Assembly (NCBI GenBank): GCA_033852135.1
Contig: JAWSVB010000013.1
Span: 62,001-126,000, forward strand
From: QZLE01 sp033852135
Lineage (GTDB): Bacteria; Pseudomonadota; Gammaproteobacteria; QZLD01
Length of the DNA stretch: 64,000 nt
Direction: 5' to 3'
Shown here: piece after piece, positions 42,192-50,708 of the stretch
How the letters are laid out: every line of letters begins with the position of its first letter
Numbering within the stretch: the stretch's first letter is position 1
Made by a program: the position numbers and the translations under genes
The notes under the pieces: model-generated
What the model saw: the letters and a program-made list of their open reading frames with translations, nothing else
Told to the model about the DNA's origin: nothing
Database searches by the model: none

Positions 42192-43658
42192 ATGCGTATT
42201 ACCCAAGAAGCTTTGACTTTTGATGATGTCCTATTAGTTCCTGCACATTCACAGGTTCTGCCAAAGGATGTTGATCTATCAACAAAGCTCACCAGAGAGA
42301 TCTCGCTAAATATTCCTCTTGTATCAGCAGCAATGGATACTGTTACTGAAGCCAATTTTGCTATAACTCTAGCTCAGGAAGGTGGAATAGGGATTATCCA
42401 TAAAAATATGACTGTTGAGCAGCAAGCTGAACAGGTGCGTATAGTTAAGAAGTTTGAGAGTGGTGTTATCAAGGCGCCAATCACTGTTTCTCCTGATATC
42501 ACCATTGGTGAAGTTATGGAACTTACCAGAGCTAATAATGTATCAGGTGTTCCAGTTGTTGAAGGCAGTGCACTGGTAGGAATTGTTACCAGCCGTGATT
42601 TAAGGTTTGAAACTAGACTTTCTGATCCAGTTTCTAACATTATGACTAAAAAAGATGATCTGGTAACAGTTAAAGAGGGAGCCGAGAGAGAAGAGATCCA
42701 ATCTTTGCTTCACAAACACAGAATTGAAAAAATATTAGTTGTTAATGACCAGTTTGAGCTTAAAGGTTTGATAACAGTTAAAGATATTCAAAAAGCCAAA
42801 GACTACCCAATGGCTTGTAAAGATGAATACGGACAATTAAGAGTTGGTGCTGCAGTTGGTACAGGTGCTGAAACTCCACAAAGAGTAGCTGCACTGGTTG
42901 AAGCTGGGGTTGATGTTATTGTTGTTGATACAGCACATGGGCATCACATCGGAGTGTTAGAGAGAGTTAAGTGGGTTAAAGAAAACTACCCAGACCTACA
43001 AGTTATTGGTGGCAATATCGCAACAGCAGCGGCAGCGCTTGATCTTGTTAAAGCTGGAGCTGATGGTGTAAAAGTTGGTATTGGCCCTGGCTCTATCTGT
43101 ACTACTAGAATCGTTGCAGGTGTTGGTGTACCGCAGGTTACAGCAGTAAATAATGTAGCTACTGCTCTTGAGGGTACTGGGGTTCCCGTTATTGCTGATG
43201 GCGGTATCCGTTTCTCAGGTGATATATCTAAGGTTCTTGTTGCTGGAGCATATGCAGTTATGCTTGGTGGAATGTTTGCAGGGACAGAAGAAGCTCCGGG
43301 TGAGATTGAACTGTATCAAGGCAGATCATACAAGTCATACCGCGGTATGGGATCACTTGGTGCTATGTCACAAGCGCAAGGTTCAAAAGATAGATACTTC
43401 CAGGATTCAACTAATGATGTTGAAAAACTGGTTCCAGAAGGTATTGAGGGTAGAGTTCCATATAAAGGAACTGCTCTTTCAATTATATATCAGCTGCTTG
43501 GTGGTATAAGAGCAAGCATGGGCTATGTTGGATGTGAAAATATGCAAGATATGCGTTCAAAGCCAGAGTTTGTGAGAATAACTGGAGCAGGTATGCGTGA
43601 AAGCCATGTGCACGACGTAAGTATCACTAAAGAAGCTCCAAACTATAGAATCGATTAA
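42192..43658 (+). CDS. guaB: IMP dehydrogenase (GuaB)
   Basis: The 488-residue product has the full IMPDH layout: ITQEALTFDDVLLVPAHSQV, two CBS domains (about 93-205), VIVVDTAHGHH, the catalytic Cys in GPGSICTTRIVAGVGVP, IADGGIRFSGDISKVLVAGA, and the flap GRSYKSYRGMGSLGAM. It oxidises IMP to XMP, the committed GMP step. A clear terminator follows, and guaA lies 3 kb away, so the usual guaBA operon is split here. Confidence 0.97.
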   Translation: MRITQEALTFDDVLLVPAHSQVLPKDVDLSTKLTREISLNIPLVSAAMDTVTEANFAITLAQEGGIGIIHKNMTVEQQAEQVRIVKKFESGVIKAPITVSPDITIGEVMELTRANNVSGVPVVEGSALVGIVTSRDLRFETRLSDPVSNIMTKKDDLVTVKEGAEREEIQSLLHKHRIEKILVVNDQFELKGLITVKDIQKAKDYPMACKDEYGQLRVGAAVGTGAETPQRVAALVEAGVDVIVVDTAHGHHIGVLERVKWVKENYPDLQVIGGNIATAAAALDLVKAGADGVKVGIGPGSICTTRIVAGVGVPQVTAVNNVATALEGTGVPVIADGGIRFSGDISKVLVAGAYAVMLGGMFAGTEEAPGEIELYQGRSYKSYRGMGSLGAMSQAQGSKDRYFQDSTNDVEKLVPEGIEGRVPYKGTALSIIYQLLGGIRASMGYVGCENMQDMRSKPEFVRITGAGMRESHVHDVSITKEAPNYRID

Positions 43659-43684
43659 TTTGTAATTAATTGGTTGTAATGATT

Positions 43685-43712
43685 AAAAAACCGGCTTAGT
43701 TGCCGGTTTTTT
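43685..43712 (+). terminator. Intrinsic terminator of guaB
   Basis: AAAAAACCGGC, a loop of TTAGTT, then GCCGGTTTTTT, 27 bases past the stop. Confidence 0.9.
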
Positions 43713-43902
43713 GTTATTGATTATTTCAACTTGCTTGCATATGATGATTATGTTGAGTTTGAAAATTATGGATATGGGGTCTGGTGGTTTTTTGTTAACA
43801 GGTATGTTTTTTGACTTAAATTCAGCTGTTAACTCTAGGCAAACTGTTTTCATATCAAACTTATACTATGGTTAACATATATAAAACAAAACGGAGTTTG
43901 AT

Positions 43903-44253
43903 ATGAATTGGTATTTAGCAGTTTTAAAGAAGTATTTTGTATTTTCAGGTAGAGCTAGAAGAAAAGAATACTGGATGTTCGCCTTAATCAATTTTCTAAT
44001 CATGATTGGTTTAACTATTATTGATGGTGTTTTAGGAACAATGGTTTTGGGAATGATCTATTCGCTTGCTGTTTTGATTCCAGGTATTGCAGTTACTTTT
44101 AGACGGTTACATGATATTGGCAAAAGTGGCTGGTGGTTGTTGCTGTTATTGGTGCCATTTGTTGGGGTGATTGTAATTCTAGTATTTATGTTTCTTGCAG
44201 GAGAAGAGGGCGATAATCAATATGGCTCTAATCCAAAGTTAGAAGCTGAATAA
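43903..44253 (+). CDS. DUF805 small membrane protein
   Basis: A 116-residue protein with the DUF805 pattern: NWYLAVLKKYFVFSGRARRK with EYW, membrane helices about 25-45 and 50-70, PGIAVTFRRLHDIGKSGWWL, a third helix (LLLLVPFVGVIVILVFMFL) and a hydrophilic tail with NQYGSNP. Members are small inner-membrane proteins of unknown role. A palindromic terminator follows. Confidence 0.9.
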   Translation: MNWYLAVLKKYFVFSGRARRKEYWMFALINFLIMIGLTIIDGVLGTMVLGMIYSLAVLIPGIAVTFRRLHDIGKSGWWLLLLLVPFVGVIVILVFMFLAGEEGDNQYGSNPKLEAE

Positions 44254-44269
44254 ATAAAGTTTTATTTAA

Positions 44270-44299
44270 CTAAAAAGCCCGCAATTGCGGGCTTTTTAG
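44270..44299. terminator. Bidirectional palindromic terminator
   Basis: CTAAAAAGCCCGC and its complement meet at AATT, a perfect 30-base palindrome with A and T runs on both ends, between the convergent DUF805 and acyl-CoA synthetase genes. Confidence 0.9.
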
Positions 44300-44340
44300 T
44301 TTGAGGTTATTTTTAAATAATATTATCGAAAATAACATGT

Positions 44341-45885
44341 TTATTCTAGCTTTCCAAATTTCTCTTTTAGAGCCTTCTTGTTGATTTTTCCAGCGCCAGT
44401 TTTTGGTAATTCATCGATAAATGTTATGTCATGTGGCAGTTTGTATTTTGCTATTTTATCCTTAAGGAAGTTACGTAATCCGATTTTGGTAAGCTTGCAG
44501 TCAGGTTTTAACGCAATAACAGCATGACCAACCTCGCCCCATTTTTTATCCGCTACACCAAATACAGCGGCTTCGGCGATACACTCATGGGCATAAATTA
44601 CGCTCTCTACTTCAGAAGGATAAACATTTTCGCCCCCGGTTATGTACATATCTTTGGCTCTTCCAACAACGTAATAGCAACCGTCTTCGTCAAATAAAGC
44701 AAGATCACTTGTATGTAGCCACCCATCTTCATCAATCGCTTCAGTCGTAGCTTCTGGATTGTTCCAATATCCAGGTGTGCGGTGAGGGCCGCGTATAAGT
44801 AGCTCACCTGCACGATTGGCTTCAGTTACTGGTATTCCTGATTTATCGATTAACATCACTTCAACTTCCATTAAAGGATATCCAACTGCACCAGGTTTTT
44901 TCTGTACCTCATCAGCAGGAAGCCAAAATGTGTTTGGACCAGCTTCAGTTAATCCATAGCCGGTTTTGAAATCTACATCTTTTTTCCAAAACTGATCAAA
45001 TACAGGGAGGGGGCATGGAGCTCCGCCACTGATAACAAAGTTTAAATTATCAAAATTAGTTTCTTCCCATCTAGGGTGGTGTTGCATCATGGAAAACATG
45101 GTTGGTACACCGAAGAAAACTGTGACAATACCGCTGTTAACTAGATCAAAAACCTGTGAAACATCAAACGTTTTACAAACTATAGATGTTCCGCCGGAGT
45201 ATACTAGCGGTGAGGTAAATACGTTAAGTGCTCCGGTATGGAATAAAGGTGCGTTAAGAATTGCTACATCGTTATAACCAACCCCCCAGCTCATTGTGGT
45301 ATTGATAGCGTTCCAGGTTATGTTCTCAATGCTTAAAATCGCACCCTTAGGTAATCCAGTTGTTCCGCCGGTATAGCAAATTACCCATGGGTCTTTGATA
45401 GAGATTGGAGGTCTATCTAGTTTAGTTTCTCTATATTGATTGCGCTCAGACATACATAAATCAGAGCTGCGGGTTTTTTCATCAAGAGCAACGTAGTGGT
45501 TTATGGAGGATAGGTCGTCACGCAGCTGAAGTTTTTTGATGATCCCGTTAAATTCCTCGCTATATATCAGGGTTTTTGGCTTTGCATCTTTGATTAACGC
45601 TTCAATTTCTGGGACTGCTAGTTTCCAGTTCATATTTTGTAGGACTGCGCCTAGCTTGTTGCATGCATACCAAACATCTAAATACTCGACAGAGTTTGAT
45701 GCAAGTAGAGTTACTCTGTCCCCTTTTTTTACCCCAAGCTTGCCACGTAAAAAATGCGCTGTCTGGTTAACTTGGGCATTCCATTGTTTATAAGAAAGCT
45801 CTCTACCTTGAATGGTATCGATTAATGCGAGTTTATTTGGTGATAGAGATGCTCTGCGTTCGAGCCAGTCAATAGCTTCAATCAT
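44341..45885 (-). CDS. AMP-forming acyl-CoA synthetase
   Basis: The 514-residue protein has all ANL-family motifs: P-loop YTGGTTGLPKGAIL, GYGLTEAGPN, the Asp in LHTSDLALFDEDG, GRAKDMYITGGENVYPSEVE, and the C-terminal catalytic Lys in LPKTGAGKINKKAL. It activates a carboxylic acid to an acyl-AMP and then an acyl-CoA. The size and N-terminus resemble medium/long-chain fatty-acid CoA ligases; the exact substrate cannot be read from the sequence. Single gene. Confidence 0.9.
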   Translation of the reverse strand: MIEAIDWLERRASLSPNKLALIDTIQGRELSYKQWNAQVNQTAHFLRGKLGVKKGDRVTLLASNSVEYLDVWYACNKLGAVLQNMNWKLAVPEIEALIKDAKPKTLIYSEEFNGIIKKLQLRDDLSSINHYVALDEKTRSSDLCMSERNQYRETKLDRPPISIKDPWVICYTGGTTGLPKGAILSIENITWNAINTTMSWGVGYNDVAILNAPLFHTGALNVFTSPLVYSGGTSIVCKTFDVSQVFDLVNSGIVTVFFGVPTMFSMMQHHPRWEETNFDNLNFVISGGAPCPLPVFDQFWKKDVDFKTGYGLTEAGPNTFWLPADEVQKKPGAVGYPLMEVEVMLIDKSGIPVTEANRAGELLIRGPHRTPGYWNNPEATTEAIDEDGWLHTSDLALFDEDGCYYVVGRAKDMYITGGENVYPSEVESVIYAHECIAEAAVFGVADKKWGEVGHAVIALKPDCKLTKIGLRNFLKDKIAKYKLPHDITFIDELPKTGAGKINKKALKEKFGKLE

Positions 45886-46166
45886 AATAATTCACTTATG
45901 AGGTCCATGTTTTATTTTAAAATGCTATACATAATCTCTAGCACAAGAATAGGGCTTTAACCAATATTCTTGATTGGAATCCTATTAAGTTGTGAAGCAA
46001 GCTGTACTTTTATCAAATCTATTTTTCTGAATCTGGTATTTATAGTTTTTTAAGGGCAAAATTGGCCATAATTGATCTATAATTTCAGTTGGTATATTTT
46101 TGTAGGTGATCTGCTTATATTGGTTTTAAATGTAAGCATATAAAAGCATAGGGTTCGGAGCTTCAA

Positions 46167-46523
46167 TTGGTAATTTTTGAAAGAGATAATAAGGCTGAAG
46201 ATAGAAGAGATTATGTGCGCTTTAATATTCAAGTTAAGGCCATATATCAGAGTGATTTGGGTGCAAAGTGTTTCGGAATTACCGAGAATATAAGTTCTTC
46301 AGGGTTGTTGTTAAATGTAACTAAATCTAGTGAAGCTGATGATCTTGTTCCTGGAGATGTTGGTTCAGTTGCAATCATGTCAGAAATGGATGGAAAACTA
46401 GTGCCGCTCGTTCTCAAATGTAAATTGGTTCATATAGGTGAGAATGGGATGGGGATCTATTTTAAGAAGAATAATATTAATACTATGGCCATGCTTGAGC
46501 AATTCATGATGCGTAGTCTTTGA
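46167..46523 (+). CDS. PilZ-domain protein
   Basis: The 118-residue product carries the PilZ signature: DRRDYVRFNIQ (RxxxR) and later ENISSSGLLLNV (N/D-x-S-x-x-G), then a beta-barrel and a helix at the end. PilZ domains bind cyclic di-GMP. The first Arg pair is close to the consensus, so binding is plausible. The start is a TTG at 46167: GGAG lies 7 bases upstream and no ATG is available before the motif. Confidence 0.82.
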   Translation: MVIFERDNKAEDRRDYVRFNIQVKAIYQSDLGAKCFGITENISSSGLLLNVTKSSEADDLVPGDVGSVAIMSEMDGKLVPLVLKCKLVHIGENGMGIYFKKNNINTMAMLEQFMMRSL

Positions 46524-46586
46524 TTTTTTCTGAATCAAAGAAAATCCCCTAAAACAGCAATAACTTATTTAAGATAAAAATTCTGG

Positions 46587-46615
46587 TTAGAATTGTCTTA
46601 GAAACATAGTATAAT
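46587..46615 (+). promoter_or_regulatory. Candidate sigma-70 promoter of guaA
   Basis: TTAGAA, 17 bases, then a perfect TATAAT at 46610-46615, ending 40 bases before the guaA start. The -10 is strong, the -35 is moderate. Confidence 0.45.
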
Positions 46616-46655
46616 CCGCACAAATTTCATTCATAAACATTAGGTTGAGTAATAG

Positions 46656-48233
46656 ATGAGTCTTAATATTCACGATCACAAGATATTGATTCTTGATTTT
46701 GGTTCCCAGTACACGCAATTAATTGCTCGTAGAGTTAGAGAGTTAGGAGTTTACTCCGAGATCCACCCTTGGGATATGAATCTAGAAGCTTTAACAGAAT
46801 TTAAACCTAATGGAATAATTCTCTCTGGCGGTCCTGAATCAGTAACTGTTGATGAGCCACCAAAGGCGCATGAAGAGATATTCTCCATGGGTATCCCAAT
46901 TTTGGGTATCTGTTACGGTATGCAAACCATGTCTAGTCAGTTAGGTGGCAAGGTTGAAGCATCTGATGAGAAAGAGTTTGGTTATGCTCAAGTTCAAGTT
47001 CAAGTTGGGTCAAAACTACTTGAAGGTATATATGATGAATTATCATCTGGTGGCGGTCAGATCTTAGACGTTTGGATGAGTCATGGTGATAAGGTTGTTG
47101 CATTACCTGAAGGTTTTGAGTGTATTGCCAGCACCGATAGTGCTCCTATAGCTGCAATCGCAAACGAAGAGAAACAATTCTACGGCCTTCAATTTCACCC
47201 AGAAGTTACTCACACCAAAAAAGGTGGCGAGATCATCAATCGCTTTGTAGAAGATATCTGTAGCTGTGAGAAAGAGTGGACAGCTGGTAATATCATTGAA
47301 GATTCAATCGCAACTGTAAGAGAAAAGGTTGGTGATGACGAGGTTCTGCTTGGTCTTTCTGGTGGCGTAGATTCATCAGTAGTTGCAGCTCTACTGCATA
47401 AAGCAATCGGTGATAGGCTTACCTGTGTATTTGTCGATAACGGCCTGTTACGTCTAAATGAAGGCGATCAGGTTATGGAAACCTTTGCTAAACACATGGG
47501 TGTAAAAGTTATCCGTGTAAATGCAGAGGATAGATTCCTAGACGCGCTTAAAGGTGAATCTGATCCAGAGAAAAAGAGAAAGATCATCGGTAAGACTTTT
47601 ATTGATGTATTTGATGATGAAGCAGCAAAGCTTACAAATGTTAAATGGCTAGCGCAGGGAACAATCTATCCTGATGTTATCGAGTCTGCAGGATCAAAAA
47701 CCGGCAAGGCGCACGTAATTAAATCACACCATAATGTTGGTGGATTGCCTGAGCACATGAAGCTTGGCCTGGTAGAGCCACTACGTGAGCTATTCAAAGA
47801 CGAAGTGAGAAAGATTGGTATCGAGCTAGGCCTTCATCCATCAATGGTATACAGGCACCCATTCCCAGGTCCTGGTCTTGGTGTGCGTATCCTTGGTGAA
47901 GTGAAAAAAGAGTATGCTGATATCCTTAGGCTTGCTGATGATATCTACATGAAAGAGTTGGTTAGCCATGATCTGTACGACAAGGTAAATCAGGCATTCG
48001 CAGTGTTCTTACCGGTTAAATCAGTTGGTGTTATGGGAGATGGCAGAAAATATGATTATGTTGTTGCCCTGCGAGCGGTTGAAACAATAGATTTCATGAC
48101 AGCGCATTGGGCTAAATTGCCTTATGACTTCCTAGACATTATGTCGCGTAGAATTATTAATGAAATCGATGGAATATCACGCGTGGTATATGATATTTCA
48201 GGAAAACCACCAGCAACGATAGAGTGGGAATAG
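46656..48233 (+). CDS. guaA: GMP synthase (glutamine-hydrolysing)
   Basis: The 525-residue protein has a class I glutaminase domain (nucleophile Cys in GICYGMQTMS, His/Glu in GLQFHPEVTHT), the PP-loop ATP pyrophosphatase with GLSGGVDSSVVAALL, and a dimerisation domain ending GKPPATIEWE. It makes GMP from XMP. It has its own promoter and terminator and is separated from guaB by a DUF805 gene, an opposite-strand acyl-CoA synthetase and a PilZ gene. Confidence 0.97.
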   Translation: MSLNIHDHKILILDFGSQYTQLIARRVRELGVYSEIHPWDMNLEALTEFKPNGIILSGGPESVTVDEPPKAHEEIFSMGIPILGICYGMQTMSSQLGGKVEASDEKEFGYAQVQVQVGSKLLEGIYDELSSGGGQILDVWMSHGDKVVALPEGFECIASTDSAPIAAIANEEKQFYGLQFHPEVTHTKKGGEIINRFVEDICSCEKEWTAGNIIEDSIATVREKVGDDEVLLGLSGGVDSSVVAALLHKAIGDRLTCVFVDNGLLRLNEGDQVMETFAKHMGVKVIRVNAEDRFLDALKGESDPEKKRKIIGKTFIDVFDDEAAKLTNVKWLAQGTIYPDVIESAGSKTGKAHVIKSHHNVGGLPEHMKLGLVEPLRELFKDEVRKIGIELGLHPSMVYRHPFPGPGLGVRILGEVKKEYADILRLADDIYMKELVSHDLYDKVNQAFAVFLPVKSVGVMGDGRKYDYVVALRAVETIDFMTAHWAKLPYDFLDIMSRRIINEIDGISRVVYDISGKPPATIEWE

Positions 48234-48249
48234 AAAATAGATAAACCGT

Positions 48250-48277
48250 AAGGTGGGCATTGCCCACCTTTTTTTTG
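48250..48277 (+). terminator. Intrinsic terminator of guaA from a dispersed palindrome
   Basis: GGTGGGC-ATT-GCCCACC followed by eight T. The same palindrome occurs at 9016-9032 and 14654-14670, so a dispersed repeat serves as terminator here. Confidence 0.85.
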
Positions 48278-48302
48278 AGTTATTTTTTTATGCAAAATCC
48301 TT

Positions 48303-48788
48303 ATGCCAAATAAAGAATACGATATCTATATGCAAGCTGCTATAGAGCAGGCTTGTAAGGCGCGTGATATTGACGAAGTACCAGTTGGAGCTGTCGTAGT
48401 ATTGGATAATCAAATTGTAGGTGTAGGGCATAACTGCCCAATCTCAACCTCAGATCCAACAGCTCATGCAGAGATAATGGCGATCCGCGATGCTTGTAGC
48501 CGAGTAAATAATTACCGTTTGCCAGAGATGGAGCTTATCGTGACGTTAGAGCCGTGTTCTATGTGTGTTGGCGCGATGATTCATGCTCGCGTTAAAAGGC
48601 TTGTGTTCGGCGCATCTGACCCTAAAACAGGGGCCGCTGGCGGTGTAACTGATCTAGTGCATATTGAACAGCATAAACATAATATGGATATTGTGCCTGG
48701 AGTGATGGAATCGCAGTGTCGCGAACTCCTGCAGAACTTTTTTAAGCAAAAACGTCTTGCGGCCAAGATGAAAAAACAAGTCGAATAA
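48303..48788 (+). CDS. tadA: tRNA(Arg) adenosine-34 deaminase (TadA)
   Basis: The 161-residue protein has the deaminase zinc site: PTAHAEIMAIRDAC with His and the catalytic Glu, and TLEPCSMCVGAMIHARVKRL with the two Cys. It converts A34 to inosine in tRNA-Arg(ACG). The sequence SDPKTGAAGG matches bacterial TadA rather than other deaminases. slyX follows after 17 bases. Confidence 0.95.
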   Translation: MPNKEYDIYMQAAIEQACKARDIDEVPVGAVVVLDNQIVGVGHNCPISTSDPTAHAEIMAIRDACSRVNNYRLPEMELIVTLEPCSMCVGAMIHARVKRLVFGASDPKTGAAGGVTDLVHIEQHKHNMDIVPGVMESQCRELLQNFFKQKRLAAKMKKQVE

Positions 48789-48805
48789 CAATAGGTCCAA
48801 AAGCA

Positions 48806-49015
48806 ATGAATGAAGAAAGAATAGAAAACCTAGAACTGAAATACTCATATCAAGAGCAGGCCATCAATGAGATGAGCGATATCATCTACCAACAACAAAA
48901 GAAAATAGAGAGGATGGAGGAGTTACTTAAGGCTGTGATGGAAAAGACTGCAGAGAATGAATCTGGACCGTCTCATGTTACTAGTCTTATGGATGAAGTT
49001 CCCCCTCACTATTAA
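48806..49015 (+). CDS. slyX: SlyX-family coiled-coil protein
   Basis: The 69-residue protein is one amphipathic helix from residue 4 to about 45 (IENLELKYSYQEQAINEMSD, IIYQQQKKIERMEELL), then a short tail ending EVPPHY, the SlyX hallmark (PPHY). Function is unknown in general. Likely co-transcribed with tadA. Confidence 0.9.
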   Translation: MNEERIENLELKYSYQEQAINEMSDIIYQQQKKIERMEELLKAVMEKTAENESGPSHVTSLMDEVPPHY

Positions 49016-49033
49016 TTTTTGCACCTAATTTCC

Positions 49034-49060
49034 AAGATCCCTGAGCGTAGTCGAAGGGTC
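49034..49060. repeat. Short dispersed palindromic repeat, copy 2
   Basis: Exact copy of 14612-14638, just downstream of slyX. The 312-base gap 49016-49327 otherwise holds the REP-like element at 49183, the tRNA terminator at 49291 and no gene. Confidence 0.7.
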
Positions 49061-49182
49061 TAAGGAAATATTTTGCAAAATTATATCACTCCCGTGAAAA
49101 CGGAAATCTCAATACTATAATACTCTTCAGATTCTCGCTTTTGCGCACTACTGCCTGGGATAAGGTTAATTAGCACGGGAAG

Positions 49183-49222
49183 CGTCATGCCGGCGAAGGC
49201 CGGTATCCAGAAAAATTATGGG
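49183..49222. repeat. Dispersed REP-like palindrome, copy 2
   Basis: Core ATGCCGGCGAAGGCCGGTAT, one base different from copy 1 at 9118, with identical flanks (CGTC before; TCCAGAAAAATTATGGG after). Shared flanks show a unit of about 40 bases. Confidence 0.75.
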
Positions 49223-49290
49223 TGCTATCTGGGTATTCATAAAACCATAACAATCATGGCTTAGATTGAAGATAATAAATTGCGGGAAAT

Positions 49291-49321
49291 AAAAAAGGGT
49301 TGCTAGATAGCAACCCTTTTT
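49291..49321 (-). terminator. Intrinsic terminator downstream of tRNA-Asn
   Basis: GGGTTGC and GCAACCC around a 6-base loop, with six A on the left (T on the leftward strand) and five T on the right. It lies 7 bases past the tRNA 3' end. Confidence 0.85.
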
Positions 49322-49327
49322 AGAATT

Positions 49328-49403
<76 letters not shown>

Positions 49404-49418
49404 TCTGGAACGCGAGCT

Positions 49419-49447
49419 ATGTTACTAAAAACCTAATTCGCGCTCAA
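49419..49447 (-). promoter_or_regulatory. Candidate promoter of tRNA-Asn
   Basis: On the leftward strand TTGAGC, 17 bases, TAACAT, ending 15 bases before the mature tRNA 5' end. A GCGCG stretch lies between the boxes. Confidence 0.35.
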
Positions 49448-49472
49448 CAAAAAACTTCAAAAAATGTGAAAT

Positions 49473-50660
49473 TTATTTGTTTAGTGCCTTCTCGATGCGG
49501 TCAAGCGCCTCGACAAGATTGTCCATACTGGTCGCATATGACATCCTGAAATACCCTTCAAGACCGAATGCAGATCCAGGGACAATAGCCACTTCTGCAT
49601 CTTCTAACAGGTAAGCTGCAAGGTCCAGGTCGTTGTTGATTCCATCAAGAGAATCAATAGCTTCCTGTGCATGAACGAAGGTATAAAAAGTGCCGTCAGA
49701 GTTTATGCATGATAGACCTTTGATGGTGTTTACGCGGTTAGCAACATAGTCGTGACGCTCTTTAAATGCTTCAAGCATCGGTTTGATGCACCCTTGGTCA
49801 CCATTGATTGCAGTAACTGCAGCAGCTTGACACATTGCTGCAGGATTTGACGTACTTTGTGACTGAATTTTCTTCATTGCGCCAATGATAGATGCAGGGC
49901 CAGCGATATAACCAATTCTCCAGCCAGTCATAGCGTAAGCTTTAGATACACCATTAAGAACCATGGTGCGCTCATATAGCTCAGGGCAAACCATCAAGAT
50001 GTTTGAGAACGGCTCATCCATCCACCAGATTTTTTCATACATATCATCAGTAGCAATGATAACTTGAGGGTATTTTAGTAATACATCAGCTAAAGCCTTA
50101 AGCTCTGCTGCAGTGTATGCAACACCAGAAGGATTAGATGGACTGTTTATTACAAACAGTTTGGTTTTGTCTGTAATAGCAGCTTCAAGTTGCTCAGGTG
50201 TGATTTTGTAGTTTTGATCTTTGCCAGCCTCAACGATTACAGGAACCCCGCCAGCAAGAATGCTCATGTCAGGGTAAGAAACCCAATAAGGTGCTGGAAT
50301 GATAACTTCATCACCAGGATTTAGAATTGCCTGAGCAAGATTATAAAAGGTCTGTTTGCCACCAACAGAAACCATAACCTGATTCATCTCGTATGAAAGG
50401 CCATTATCTTGCTTGAATTTTTCTATGATAGCTTTTTTAAGGTCTGGAGTACCGTCAACTGGCGTGTATCGTGTTTGACCATTTTTAATAGCTGTAATGC
50501 CAGCTTCTTTAATGTGATCAGGGGTATCAAAGTCAGGTTCACCGGCGCCAAGGCCAATGATGTTTTTACCCTGAGCTCTTAGCTCAGCAGCTTTAGCTGT
50601 AATTGCAAGGGTAGGTGAAGGTTTTACCTGTTGGACACGATTAGAAAGTTGAATATTCAA
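49473..50660 (-). CDS. Class I aminotransferase, aspartate aminotransferase type
   Basis: The 395-residue protein is a class I PLP enzyme of the I-gamma/AspB type: IIGLGAGEPDFDTPDHI, YTPVDGTPDLKKAI, NSPSNPSGVAYTAAEL, the Asp in IATDDMYEKI, and the PLP Lys in LNGVSKAYAMTGWRIGY. It probably transfers the amino group between aspartate and 2-oxoglutarate; related enzymes also take aromatic acids or prephenate. The gene is divergent from uvrB with 48 bases between. Confidence 0.9.
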   Translation of the reverse strand: MNIQLSNRVQQVKPSPTLAITAKAAELRAQGKNIIGLGAGEPDFDTPDHIKEAGITAIKNGQTRYTPVDGTPDLKKAIIEKFKQDNGLSYEMNQVMVSVGGKQTFYNLAQAILNPGDEVIIPAPYWVSYPDMSILAGGVPVIVEAGKDQNYKITPEQLEAAITDKTKLFVINSPSNPSGVAYTAAELKALADVLLKYPQVIIATDDMYEKIWWMDEPFSNILMVCPELYERTMVLNGVSKAYAMTGWRIGYIAGPASIIGAMKKIQSQSTSNPAAMCQAAAVTAINGDQGCIKPMLEAFKERHDYVANRVNTIKGLSCINSDGTFYTFVHAQEAIDSLDGINNDLDLAAYLLEDAEVAIVPGSAFGLEGYFRMSYATSMDNLVEALDRIEKALNK

Positions 50661-50708
50661 TGAAGTTCTCCATTTTTAGTTGTACCGCGCTAATGTTATC
50701 ATATTTTC

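Noticed and set aside
46518..46540. Hairpin CTTTGATT/AATCAAAG as terminator of the PilZ gene
   Set aside because: Stem is AT-rich and not followed by a T run.
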